Source: Sva-07 sp963716095
GTDB lineage: Bacteria > Actinomycetota > Acidimicrobiia > Acidimicrobiales > Ilumatobacteraceae
Length of the DNA stretch: 64,000 bases
NCBI GenBank assembly: GCA_963716095.1
Contig: CAVQSV010000017.1
Coordinates: 50,937 to 114,936 of the forward strand
Direction of reading: 5' to 3'
Part shown: one piece after another, positions 8,979 to 16,983 of the stretch
How positions within the stretch are numbered: position 1 is the stretch's first letter
Layout of the letters: each line of letters begins with the position of its first letter
Notes under the pieces: generated by a model
The model's input: only the letters and a program-made list of their open reading frames with translations
Told to the model about the DNA's origin: nothing
The model's database searches: none
Translations under genes and position numbers: made by a program

Positions 8979-10142
8979 CGCGACGCTGGCGCGCCGGTGA
9001 TCGAGTCGGCAGCGAGTTCGGCGGCGAGGTGCTGGACCACGTCTTCGAGCGTACCGCCGGCCTCGACGACCCGCCGTTGACGCTGCGTCCCGGACCCGAC
9101 GTCGAGCAGCACCGTCAGATCGGCGAGGTGCTCGAGGTTGCCCAATTCGTCTGCCATCGGGTGGAGTTCGGTGAGCAGGTCGGCGACGAGATCGCGAACG
9201 CTGCGACGCTCGGGGTGGCCGGTGTCGGGATGCTCGACGATGAGTTCGGCGTCGATGCCGTAGCGCGCAGCGAGCCAACGATTCTCACGGATGGTCCAGT
9301 CTCGGGGTGGAGGGGGAAGGGTGCCCTCGTCGATGCGCCGATTGGCCCATGCGACCAAGGTCTGCGCGAGCGCCGCCAGGGCAATGGTCTCGCGCGACCG
9401 TCGGGGTGGCGTCGCACATCCGGAACTCGACGGTGCCGAAGTCCGGGTGGGGCCGGATGTCCCACCACACCTCCCGGATCGACGAAATACAGCCCGACTC
9501 GAGCAGGGTCGACATGAACGCTTCGAAGTCGGTCCAATCCGCCAGCGTCGGTGGGAGCCCGGCCGTGGGCAGGCCTTCGAACAGCTTCGTGCGCGCCGAC
9601 GCGAGCCCGGAGTCCTCTCGTTCGAAGTACGGGCTCGACGACGACAGCGCCAGGAAGAGTGGATGATGGCGCATCAGCTCGCCGATGATGCGGATCGCCC
9701 GAGCCCCGTCTGGAACCCCGACGTGGACGTGCATGCCGCAGATCAGCATCCGGCGCGCAGGCCACTGGAGTTCCTCGATGAGGTCGATGTAGCGCTGATC
9801 GGGGCTGACGAGCTGCTCTCGCGCGAGACCGAACGGATGGGTGCCCGCGCTCATCAGGGTGAGCCCGCGTCGATTGGCGCTGGCACGCAGTTCTGCCATG
9901 GTGGCGCGGAGGTCGGCGGCCGCCTCGGTGGGGCTCTCGCACACGCTGGTGATGATCTCCACCGTGCTCTGGAACAGTTCGTGCTTGGCCTTGGGGTGCT
10001 CGCCGTCGGGATGGCTGGCACCCATCTCGGCGAGGATGTCGCCGGCCGCCGAGGCGAGCTCGCCCGTGGACGCGTCGATGAGGTGTAGCTCCATTTCGAC
10101 ACCGATGGTGGGCCGTGCGTTCGGCGTGAAGTTGATGGTCAC
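8975..10142 (-). CDS. Glutamate-cysteine ligase family 2 (YbdK-like), one-base frameshift
   Basis: Carboxylate-amine ligase of the GCS2 family, which joins glutamate gamma-carboxylate to the amine of cysteine (or another amine) using ATP. The first part (TIGVEMELHLID, ICGMHVHVGVPD, FGTVEFRMCDATPT) matches the family start, HVHVG and FEFR-type motifs. The C-terminal part continues in another frame (WANRRIDEG, TIRENRWLAARYGIDAELI). The frame breaks at about 9391-9397; removing one G gives TPTVRETIALAALAQ and rejoins both halves to about 388 residues. Start ATG at 10142. The gene follows the selenocysteine peroxidase by 30 bp. Whether the product is gamma-glutamylcysteine is inferred. Confidence 0.85.
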
Positions 10143-10172
10143 GTCATCACGCCCTCACACGGTCCGGCGCTG

Positions 10173-10646
10173 TCAGCGGTAGGTCTCGATGGCCTCGGCG
10201 ACCTGCTCGGGCGTGATGATCGGCGAGAATCGCTCGAGCACGTTGCCCTGCTTGTCGACGAGGAACTTCTCGAAGTTCCATGTGATGTCGGCGCTGTCGC
10301 CGTCGCCCGGCTGCTCTGCTTTGAGCCACTGATAGAGGGGGGCCGCTCCATCGCCGTTGACGTCGATCTTGTGGAACATCGGGAACGTGACATCGAACTT
10401 CGAGGTGACGAATTCGAGGATCTCGTCGTCGGATCCGGGCTCTTGGGCGCCGAACTGATTGCACGGGAATCCGAGCACGGTGACGTCGTCGTTGTCTTCA
10501 TGAAGCGCACGCAGACCTGCGTACTGAGGCGTGAGGCCTCAAGCGCTGGCGACGTTGACGATCAGGCAGATCTGGTCCTCGAAGCGATCGAACGACACTT
10601 GGTCGCCCGTGATCGAGGTCATCTCGAAGTCGTGGAAGGTTGACAT
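10173..10646 (-). CDS. Glutathione peroxidase with in-frame UGA (selenocysteine) at the active site
   Basis: A 157-residue thioredoxin-fold peroxidase that reduces peroxides with a thiol. Read from the ATG at 10646, the frame gives STFHDFEMTSI, then CLIVNVASA, an in-frame TGA at 10541-10539 (codon 36), and continues GLTPQYAGLRALHE to a normal stop. In the family this position is the peroxidatic Cys or Sec (NVAS-x-C/U-G-x-T). The rest of the tetrad is present: Gln68 (AQEPG), Trp123 and Asn124 (TWNFEKF). The GFPCNQF block is intact. A SECIS-like hairpin lies just downstream of the UGA. A standard gene caller would truncate this to about 101 residues starting at 10478. It heads a four-gene minus-strand cluster with glutamate-cysteine ligase. 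Confidence 0.87.
10507..10541 (-). promoter_or_regulatory. Bacterial SECIS-like hairpin after the peroxidase UGA
   Basis: Starting 14 bases after the UGA, the mRNA can form a seven-pair stem, GUACGCA against UGCGUGC, capped by the tetraloop GGUC. The loop and adjoining pairs, GCAGGUCUGC, equal the SelB-binding tip of the E. coli fdhF element as I remember it. The loop lies 21 nt after the UGA, within the usual bacterial range. The hairpin sits inside the coding sequence and is compatible with the conserved residues it encodes. Confidence 0.75.
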
Positions 10647-10691
10647 CCGGGTCACCATAGTGCGTGGCTCGGCGTCGTCGCTGCCGGAGAT

Positions 10692-10724
10692 CGGGGTGGC
10701 AGCGGGGTGGCAGCGGGGTGGCAG
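10692..10724. repeat. Three perfect 11-bp tandem repeats in a divergent intergenic region
   Basis: CGGGGTGGCAG occurs three times head to tail in the 195-bp gap between the divergent peroxidase and CNNM genes. The period is one helical turn, as expected for stacked regulator sites, but no regulator can be named. Confidence 0.85.
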
Positions 10725-10841
10725 CAGGGCGACCGCGACTCAGAGACGAAACGGGCGACGGGCGCTGGTCGCCACGGCTGGCCGTGGTGGTCGATAACAT
10801 CTGTCCACCCATGTCCGCCGACCGAAAACGAAGTTGACGCC

Positions 10842-12218
10842 GTGCTGACCGCTCTCGGGCTGATCGGTGTGGTCGCGTTGATCGCGGCCAACGGGTTCTT
10901 CGTCGCTGTCGAGTTCGCCTTCGTTGCGGCTCGCCGGAGTCGATTCGTGGAGCGGGCCGACGAAGGCGACCGGCGGTCGAAGCGGGCGATCGACGTCCAC
11001 AAGCGGCTGAGCTTCATGCTGTCGGGGGCGCAGCTCGGGATCACCGTGACCACGCTGTTGGTGGGCTTCATCGCCGAGCCGGCGGTCGCCTCGGTCATCG
11101 AACCGGCACTCGTTGCCGTCGGAGTTCCGGAGTCGGCGTCGTTCGGCATCTCGCTCACCCTTGCCCTGATCCTGGCCACGATGGCCCAGATGGTCTTCGG
11201 GGAGCTCGCACCGAAGAACTTGGCGATCGCCAAGCCGGAGCCGGTGGCCCGATCCCTCGCACCGTCGATGTGGCTGTTCCTGCGAATCGCCGGTCCCATC
11301 GTGCGTCTGTTCGACGGCGCGGCCAATCGGCTGCTCCGTTTGGTCGGCGTCGAGCCGGTCGAGGAGCTTCGTGGCGCAGTGTCGACCGAGGAACTCGACC
11401 TGATCGTCGACTCGTCGGCCGAGAGCGGCCACCTCACCGAAGGGCAGGCGGCGCTGCTCGAGCGAGCGATCGACTTCGGCGAACTCGAGGCGTCCGATGC
11501 GATGGTTCCGTGGAATCGCGTGGTCATGATCGAGACGACCGCAACGGCGGCCGATCTCCGTGACCTGATGGCGTCGACACACTCGCGTTTCCCGGTGGTC
11601 GACGTCGAAGGCCATGTACTGGGCATCGTCCACGCGAAGGACCTGCTCGGCGTCGCGCGATCCGACTACGAGATCACCCCGGTGTCGCAGTTGTTCCATG
11701 AGATCCTCGCGGTCCCGGAGGCGGCGGGACTCAACGTGGTGCTGTCCGAGTTGCGATCGCGGTCGACCGAGATGGCGATCGTGATCGACGAGTACGGCGG
11801 CCCGGCCGGCGTCGTCACGCTCGAAGACGTCGTCGAGGAACTGGTCGGCGACATCGAAGACGAATACGACCCCAGCGCTCCCGGCGACCACGTCGAGACC
11901 GAACCGGGCGTGTGGTCGGTCGCCGCGTCGTCACGTCCCGACGAGATCGAGCGGATCACCGGCCTCGACCTCCCGGACGGTGAATACGACACCGTCGCCG
12001 GTTTGGTGCTCGACCGTCTCGAGCGAATCCCGGAGTCGGGGGACTCGTTCACGGTCGACGGGGTTCGAATCGAGGTGCTCGAGGTCGACGGGTTCGCCAT
12101 CGAGCGTGTCGAACTGCGTGTCGACCCCACCGCGCTCGAAGAAGCTGTCAACGACGCCGATGTCTCCGATGGGGACAGGCCCGACACGGATGACGATCGC
12201 AGCGAGGGCGATCGCTGA
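10842..12218 (+). CDS. CNNM/CorC (hemolysin C-like) membrane protein, first of a pair
   Basis: 458 residues from a GTG start. The architecture is an N-terminal CNNM (DUF21) membrane domain with hydrophobic helices (LIGVVALIAANGFFVAVEFAFV, seen in part near residues 5-25, and two more to about residue 180), then a CBS pair (SRFPVVDVEGHVLGIVHAKDLL; EYGGPAGVVTLEDVVEELVGDI), then a C-terminal CorC/HlyC domain. The family is linked to magnesium or sodium transport and efflux rather than hemolysis. Its stop codon overlaps the ATG of the next homologue by one base, so the two are translated together. Confidence 0.87.
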   Translation: MLTALGLIGVVALIAANGFFVAVEFAFVAARRSRFVERADEGDRRSKRAIDVHKRLSFMLSGAQLGITVTTLLVGFIAEPAVASVIEPALVAVGVPESASFGISLTLALILATMAQMVFGELAPKNLAIAKPEPVARSLAPSMWLFLRIAGPIVRLFDGAANRLLRLVGVEPVEELRGAVSTEELDLIVDSSAESGHLTEGQAALLERAIDFGELEASDAMVPWNRVVMIETTATAADLRDLMASTHSRFPVVDVEGHVLGIVHAKDLLGVARSDYEITPVSQLFHEILAVPEAAGLNVVLSELRSRSTEMAIVIDEYGGPAGVVTLEDVVEELVGDIEDEYDPSAPGDHVETEPGVWSVAASSRPDEIERITGLDLPDGEYDTVAGLVLDRLERIPESGDSFTVDGVRIEVLEVDGFAIERVELRVDPTALEEAVNDADVSDGDRPDTDDDRSEGDR

Positions 12219-13579
12219 TGGTCGGCATCGTGATCGCTGCGGAAGCTGCCACCGACGGCATCCAGGTCAACTGGGCCGGCATCGGTGTGGCCGTGGTGCT
12301 GCTCGCGCTCAACGGGTTCTTCGTCGCGGCCGAGTTCGCTCTGCTCGCCTCGCGCCGGTCGCGAATCGAGCAGTTGGCCGCGGAAGGGGACCGCCGGGCA
12401 CGCCACGCTCTCGCCGGGCTCCGTGAGATCACGCTGATGCTCGCCGGCGCGCAGCTCGGCATCACCATGTGTTCGCTCGGGCTCGGTGCCGTGGCCGAAC
12501 CAGCGGTTGCCGGCGTGATCGAAGGGGCGCTCGGCGAAGCCTTCACCCTGTCGGACACGACCCGTCACATCATTGCGTTCTCGATCGCGCTGTCGATCGT
12601 GGTGTTCCTGCACATGGTCGTGGCCGAGATGGCACCGAAGTCGTGGGCGATCGCCCACCCCGAGAAGTCGGCGCTGCTGCTGGCGCGGCCGTTCCGGTTC
12701 TTCGTCAGCGTGTTCCGACCGCTGATTCGCTTCCTGAACGGGCTGGCGAACCTCACGGTGAAGGCGTTCGGCGTCGAACCCCAGGACGAACGGGCGATGG
12801 CGCACTCGCCGAGTGACCTGCTGTTGTTGATCGCGGAGTCGGCCGACCACGGCGGAATCGCTGCCGAGGAGCACGAACTGCTCGCTCGGTCACTCGAACT
12901 CTCCGGTCTCACCGCCGCCGATGCAATGACGGTTCGTCGGGACATCGTCGCCGTTGGTGCCGAGGCGACGGCCGACGTCGTTGCGGCCGAGGCGCACCGG
13001 ACCGGGCGCACCCGAATCGTCGTTCACGAAGGCGACCTCGATCATGTTCGCGGATTCGTGCACGCCAAAGACCTCCTGAGGCTTGCGCACGGCACGTGGG
13101 TGTCCACGGCGGCGGGCACGGTGACTCGCCCGATCATGGTGACGCCGGAACACCATGGCCTCGAGGACCTGCTGCTCGAGATGCGGACCCGGCGTCAACA
13201 CATCTCGCTGGTCGTCGACGAGCACGGCACCGTGCTGGGGCTGGTCACGCTCGAAGACGTCATCGAGGAGCTGATCGGCGACTTCGACGACGAGTCCGAC
13301 CGTCGCCTCGGCGACGCCGAACTCCTCGGCGACGGCCGGTGGAGGATTCCGGGCACGATGCGCGTCGACCTGTTCGAGGAGTGCACGGGGGTGCCGCTGC
13401 CCGAGGGCGATTGGCAGACCGTTGCGGGCTACGTGATCGATGCCCTCGACGAGATCCCCAAGCAAGGCGAATCGATCACGACGGGACTCGGCGAGTTCGA
13501 GGTCGTCGAGATGGACGGCTACGCGATCGAGACGCTGCACATCCGGTTGAGCGGAGTAGCACCTCTCGCCGCGGAGTGA
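12218..13579 (+). CDS. CNNM/CorC membrane protein, second of a pair
   Basis: 453 residues with the same layout as the preceding gene: a DUF21 membrane domain starting after about residue 20 (VVLLALNGFFVAAEFALLASRRS), a CBS pair (GFVHAKDLLRLA; DEHGTVLGLVTLEDVIEELIGD) and a CorC/HlyC C-terminal domain. The shared NGFFVA-EFA motif and order indicate an old tandem duplication. The first and second copies may form a heteromer, as tandem CNNM genes often remain paired. The substrate ion is unknown. Confidence 0.87.
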   Translation: MVGIVIAAEAATDGIQVNWAGIGVAVVLLALNGFFVAAEFALLASRRSRIEQLAAEGDRRARHALAGLREITLMLAGAQLGITMCSLGLGAVAEPAVAGVIEGALGEAFTLSDTTRHIIAFSIALSIVVFLHMVVAEMAPKSWAIAHPEKSALLLARPFRFFVSVFRPLIRFLNGLANLTVKAFGVEPQDERAMAHSPSDLLLLIAESADHGGIAAEEHELLARSLELSGLTAADAMTVRRDIVAVGAEATADVVAAEAHRTGRTRIVVHEGDLDHVRGFVHAKDLLRLAHGTWVSTAAGTVTRPIMVTPEHHGLEDLLLEMRTRRQHISLVVDEHGTVLGLVTLEDVIEELIGDFDDESDRRLGDAELLGDGRWRIPGTMRVDLFEECTGVPLPEGDWQTVAGYVIDALDEIPKQGESITTGLGEFEVVEMDGYAIETLHIRLSGVAPLAAE

Positions 13580-13583
13580 CCCG

Positions 13584-14201
13584 ATGGCCTACCCCGACCG
13601 TCTGCTCAACGACAACGAAACGGTCAGCGTCGACCTGCATCCTCACTGGTGGTTCCTGATGGGTCCGATCGTGGTGATGACGACGGCGATCGCTGCGGCG
13701 GTGATCACCTTGATCGTCACCGAACCGGACTCCACGACTCGAACGGTCGCCGCCTGGGCGTCGATCGTGGCGATGGCGATCAGCGCGCTGTGGCTGATCA
13801 GTCGATACGGACGCTGGTTGACGACCCACTTCGTCATCACGAATCGGCGCGTGATCTTTCGGACCGGACTGCTCACCAAACGAGGTATCGAGATCCCGAT
13901 CGACCGTGTCAACACCGTGCACTTCCACCAGGGTGTGCTCGAACGGCTCGTCGGCACGGGCGACCTGCTGATCGAGTCCGGTGGCGAGACCGGTCAGCAA
14001 CGGTTCACCGACATCCGCCAACCCGATCGGGTGCAGCGTGTGATCCATGCCGAGATGGCAGAGCGGGAATCGGGAGGACGTGGTGGCGGTGCGGTCGTCG
14101 ACGTCGCCGACCAACTCGAGAAGCTCGAGTCGATGCTGCAGCGGGGCACGCTGACGCCGGAGGAGTTCGATCGCCAGAAGCGCCGGCTGCTCGGACCGTG
14201 A
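13584..14201 (+). CDS. PH-like (DUF304) membrane protein with SHOCT tail
   Basis: 205 residues. Two transmembrane helices (about residues 27-47 and 52-73) precede a bacterial PH domain with the typical core FVITNRRVIFRTGLL and IPIDRVNTVHFHQG. After a Gly-rich linker comes a short C-terminal SHOCT motif (LEKLESMLQRGTLTPEEFD), a small helical domain found at the ends of many membrane-associated proteins. It lies four bases after the CNNM pair and probably belongs to the same transcript. The function is unknown. Confidence 0.8.
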   Translation: MAYPDRLLNDNETVSVDLHPHWWFLMGPIVVMTTAIAAAVITLIVTEPDSTTRTVAAWASIVAMAISALWLISRYGRWLTTHFVITNRRVIFRTGLLTKRGIEIPIDRVNTVHFHQGVLERLVGTGDLLIESGGETGQQRFTDIRQPDRVQRVIHAEMAERESGGRGGGAVVDVADQLEKLESMLQRGTLTPEEFDRQKRRLLGP

Positions 14202-14917
14202 CGGCCCGGCCCGGCCCCGCCCGACCCGGTGCAGCTCGGGTGGTCAGCCTGGTGCCGTCGAGCACGGAGACGTTGCTTGCGTTGGGTGCCGACGTCGTCG
14301 CCTGTACGAGGTTCTGCGAGCGGCCCGAGTTGCCGCACGTCGGCGGCACGAAGAACCCCGACGTCGATGCGATCGCTGCGCTGGCACCCGACGTGGTGGT
14401 GCTCGATCGGGAGGAGAACCGCATCGACGATCACGATCGACTCGTCGCTGCCGGGCTGGAGGTGTTCGTCAGCGACGTGCGCTCGGTCGATGCCGGCCTG
14501 GACGTGGTGTCCGAGCTCGCGGCGGCGGTAGGTGTGGCGGCACCGACACGGCCGGAGATCCCCGTCGCCGATCCGTCGATCCGTGCCGTGGCGTTCGTGC
14601 CGATCTGGCGTCGGCCGTGGATGTCGATCAGCGGAGCGACCTATGGCGGTTCGCTGCTGCGCCGACTGGGTATCGGGCTGATCACCGCCGATGCCGAGGT
14701 CGAGTACCCGGCCCTGGAACTCGGCCAAGTCGCCGGGTCGGCTCCCGACCTGGTCCTGGTGCCGAGCGAGCCCTACGAGTTCAGCGACGCCCACATCGAC
14801 GAACTCGCTGCCGTTCTGCCGGGCGTGACGATCCGACGCGTCGACGGCCAGGACCTGTTCTGGTGGGGGATCCGCACTCCGGCCGCACTGGAACGCCTCG
14901 CAGCTGCCATGGCTTGA
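14198..14917 (+). CDS. Helical-backbone metal receptor / BtuF-like protein without signal peptide
   Basis: 239 residues of the periplasmic-binding-protein type III fold used for cobalamin, haem and siderophores. Landmarks are VVSLVPSSTETLLALGADV, GGTKNPDVDAIAALAPDVVV near residue 55, and LVPSEPYEFSDAH in the second lobe. There is no signal peptide or lipobox and no transporter genes adjoin, so it is probably a cytosolic member of the family. The GTG start overlaps the upstream stop by four bases (GTGA). The ligand is not predictable. Confidence 0.75.
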   Translation: MTARPGPARPGAARVVSLVPSSTETLLALGADVVACTRFCERPELPHVGGTKNPDVDAIAALAPDVVVLDREENRIDDHDRLVAAGLEVFVSDVRSVDAGLDVVSELAAAVGVAAPTRPEIPVADPSIRAVAFVPIWRRPWMSISGATYGGSLLRRLGIGLITADAEVEYPALELGQVAGSAPDLVLVPSEPYEFSDAHIDELAAVLPGVTIRRVDGQDLFWWGIRTPAALERLAAAMA

Positions 14918-14941
14918 GGAGCGCGGCGGGTCTCGGTTGCA

Positions 14942-14983
14942 GCGATGAGCGAAGTGGCCGTATCTGGTCACTTGGCTCATCGC
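14942..14983. repeat. Palindromic repeat copy A between convergent genes
   Basis: GCGATGAGC and GCTCATCGC arms enclose an inner AGTG/CACT pair. The element is 38 bp from GATGAGC to GCTCATC and lies between the metal-receptor gene and galK, which converge; it abuts the galK stop codon. It resembles copy F at 47629 most closely. Confidence 0.85.
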
Positions 14984-16004
14984 TCAGCGGTGGTGGGCAC
15001 CTCGTGCTGCGTGCACGACCCAGCCGGAGTCGAGGGCGCCGGGCTGACACAGCGCCACGACACAACCACCGAATCCGCCGCCGGTCATCCGGGCGCCGAA
15101 CACGCCAGCGGTGGTCGACAACCGCTCGACGGCGGCATCCATGTCGGGCGTCGAGGTCTCGAAGTCGGAGCGGAGGCTGGCGTGGCTGGCGTCCATCAAG
15201 CGCCCCGCACGGTCATAGTCGCCACCGTCGAGCGCTGAGGCAAACGCTCGGACCCGCTCGTTCTCGGTCACGACGTGGCGGGCGCGTCGCCAGGCGATGT
15301 CGTCGAGGTGGTGACGGGCCCGGCTGATGTCGTCGAGTGTGGCCGCTCGCAACGGCCCGATCACCGACTCCGCTCGGGCGCACTCGGCGACCCGGTCGGC
15401 ATAGGCGGAGCCGACGAGCGTGCGATGTGCGATGAACTCGACGACCACGTCGACCTCTGCGGGAACGGGAACCTGGGTGATGTCGAGGGTGTGGCAGTCG
15501 ATCATCGTGGCATGGCCCGCTGTGGCCGCAGCGATGCAGAGTTGGTCCATGATCCCCGTCGGCACCCCCGTGGCGGCGTGCTCGGCTCGCTGGGCAGCCA
15601 GCGCCAGATCGGTGGGGGTGCCGTCGGATCCGAGTGCGAGCCCGACGGCGCATTCGAGCGCGGCACTCGACGACAGCCCGGCACCGGCGGGGATGTCGGA
15701 GCTGACCGTCCCGTGGATGACCCGTCGATGCGCTCAGCTCGGCCGCCATCGCCGCCACGTAGCGGCCCCACGCCGGAGTCACGGTGCCGGGCTCGGCCTC
15801 GACCGGCAGCGTGAACTCGATCGGTTCGGGGTCGGCGTCCGAGGTCAGGACCACCCGATCGGTGCCTGGCGTGTAGCGGATCGTGGTCCCGCGATCGATC
15901 GCCATGGGGAAGACGAGGCCACCGGTGTAATCGGTGTGATCGCCGATCAGGTTCACTCGGCCTGGTGCGTGCACGACGTGCGTCCAGGTGTTGTTCTCCG
16001 TCAC
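14984..16004 (-). CDS. galK: Galactokinase, one-base frameshift
   Basis: GHMP kinase that phosphorylates galactose at O1, first step of the Leloir pathway. The N-terminus has HAPGRVNLIGDHTDY; the ATP-binding loop PAGAGLSSSAALECA and the C-terminal motif RMTGGGFGGCVV are both present. The two halves are in different frames. Removing one G from a GGG at about 15721-15723 rejoins them through HGTVSSDIPAGAGLSS. The repaired length is about 339 residues, slightly short for the family. The start is GTG at 16004. GalT and GalE are not in the window. The break is probably a sequencing error. Confidence 0.87.
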
Positions 16005-16081
16005 GGCTGCACCGTAGCCAGGCGCTCCGTTTGCCGTTGGGCCGAAGCGCTCTGCAACACTCAGCCGCATGCCGCGCGGCA

Positions 16082-16978
16082 GTGCTCTCATCGGGGATCG
16101 AACTCGAATTCACCACCACGGGCGACCCGTCGAATCCGCCGCTCCTGGTCGTCAACGGCTACACGTCGCAGATGATCTCGTGGCAGCGGGGCTACGTGGA
16201 ACAGCTCGTCGCGCAGGGGCTGTTCGTGATCCAATTCGACAACCGCGACGTCGGACTGTCGACCAAACTCGACGGTCAGAAGGTGGCACCGGCGAAGGTG
16301 CTGTCGGCGATCCTCGCCGGCGATGCGGTGCCACCCGTGCCGTACACGCTCTCCGACATGGCCGCTGATGGGATCGGTCTCCTCGATCACCTCGACATCG
16401 ATCGGGCGCACATCGTCGGCAACTCGATGGGCGGGATGATCGTGCAGACGATGGCGATCGAGCATCCCGATCGCATCGCCAGCGTCACCTCGGTGATGAG
16501 CAGCACCGGCGATCCGCGAGTGGGCAAGCCCACTTCGGAGGCCCGTGAGGCACTGCTGGCCCCGTCGCCTCCCGATCGCGACGACTACATCGCTGCATCG
16601 TTGAATTCGAGGATCTGGGCGTCGAAGCGGTACTGCGACACCGACTGGCTCCAGGAGATCGCCGCGGCCCAGTACGACCGGTGCTTCTACCCGGAGGGGA
16701 CGACGCGCCAGCTCGCCGCGATCTACGCCTCCGGCGACCGCAGCGAGCGCCTCGCCGAGCTCGAAGTTCCGATGCTGGTGATCCACGGTCGTGACGACAC
16801 GCTGATCACACCGGACGGCGGTGAGCGCACTGCCGAGCTCGTCCCGGGGTCGAGCTACCTGCTCCTGTCCGACATGGGCCACGACCACCCTGCGCCCCTG
16901 TGGCCCGTTCTCGCCGAGGCAATCGGCGGACACGTCCGTACCCATCCGATCCACCAATCGACCACGAACCGGAGCTGA
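16082..16978 (+). CDS. Alpha/beta hydrolase
   Basis: 298 residues from a GTG start. The alpha/beta-hydrolase features are LLVVNGYTSQMISW (oxyanion region), FDNRDVGLST, the nucleophile elbow VGNSMGGMI with the catalytic Ser, the acid in HGRDDTLI, and the late His in DMGHDHP. This pattern matches esterase and epoxide-hydrolase-like members with the FDNRD-G-S motif. It is divergent from galK and six bases before the CoA-transferase gene, suggesting co-transcription with it. Confidence 0.87.
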   Translation: MLSSGIELEFTTTGDPSNPPLLVVNGYTSQMISWQRGYVEQLVAQGLFVIQFDNRDVGLSTKLDGQKVAPAKVLSAILAGDAVPPVPYTLSDMAADGIGLLDHLDIDRAHIVGNSMGGMIVQTMAIEHPDRIASVTSVMSSTGDPRVGKPTSEAREALLAPSPPDRDDYIAASLNSRIWASKRYCDTDWLQEIAAAQYDRCFYPEGTTRQLAAIYASGDRSERLAELEVPMLVIHGRDDTLITPDGGERTAELVPGSSYLLLSDMGHDHPAPLWPVLAEAIGGHVRTHPIHQSTTNRS

Positions 16979-16983
16979 CACCC

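Noticed and set aside
10173..10478. A free-standing 101-residue peroxidase starting at 10478
   Set aside because: It lacks the N-terminal strand and catalytic position, which are present upstream in the same frame behind a single UGA followed by a SECIS-like hairpin.
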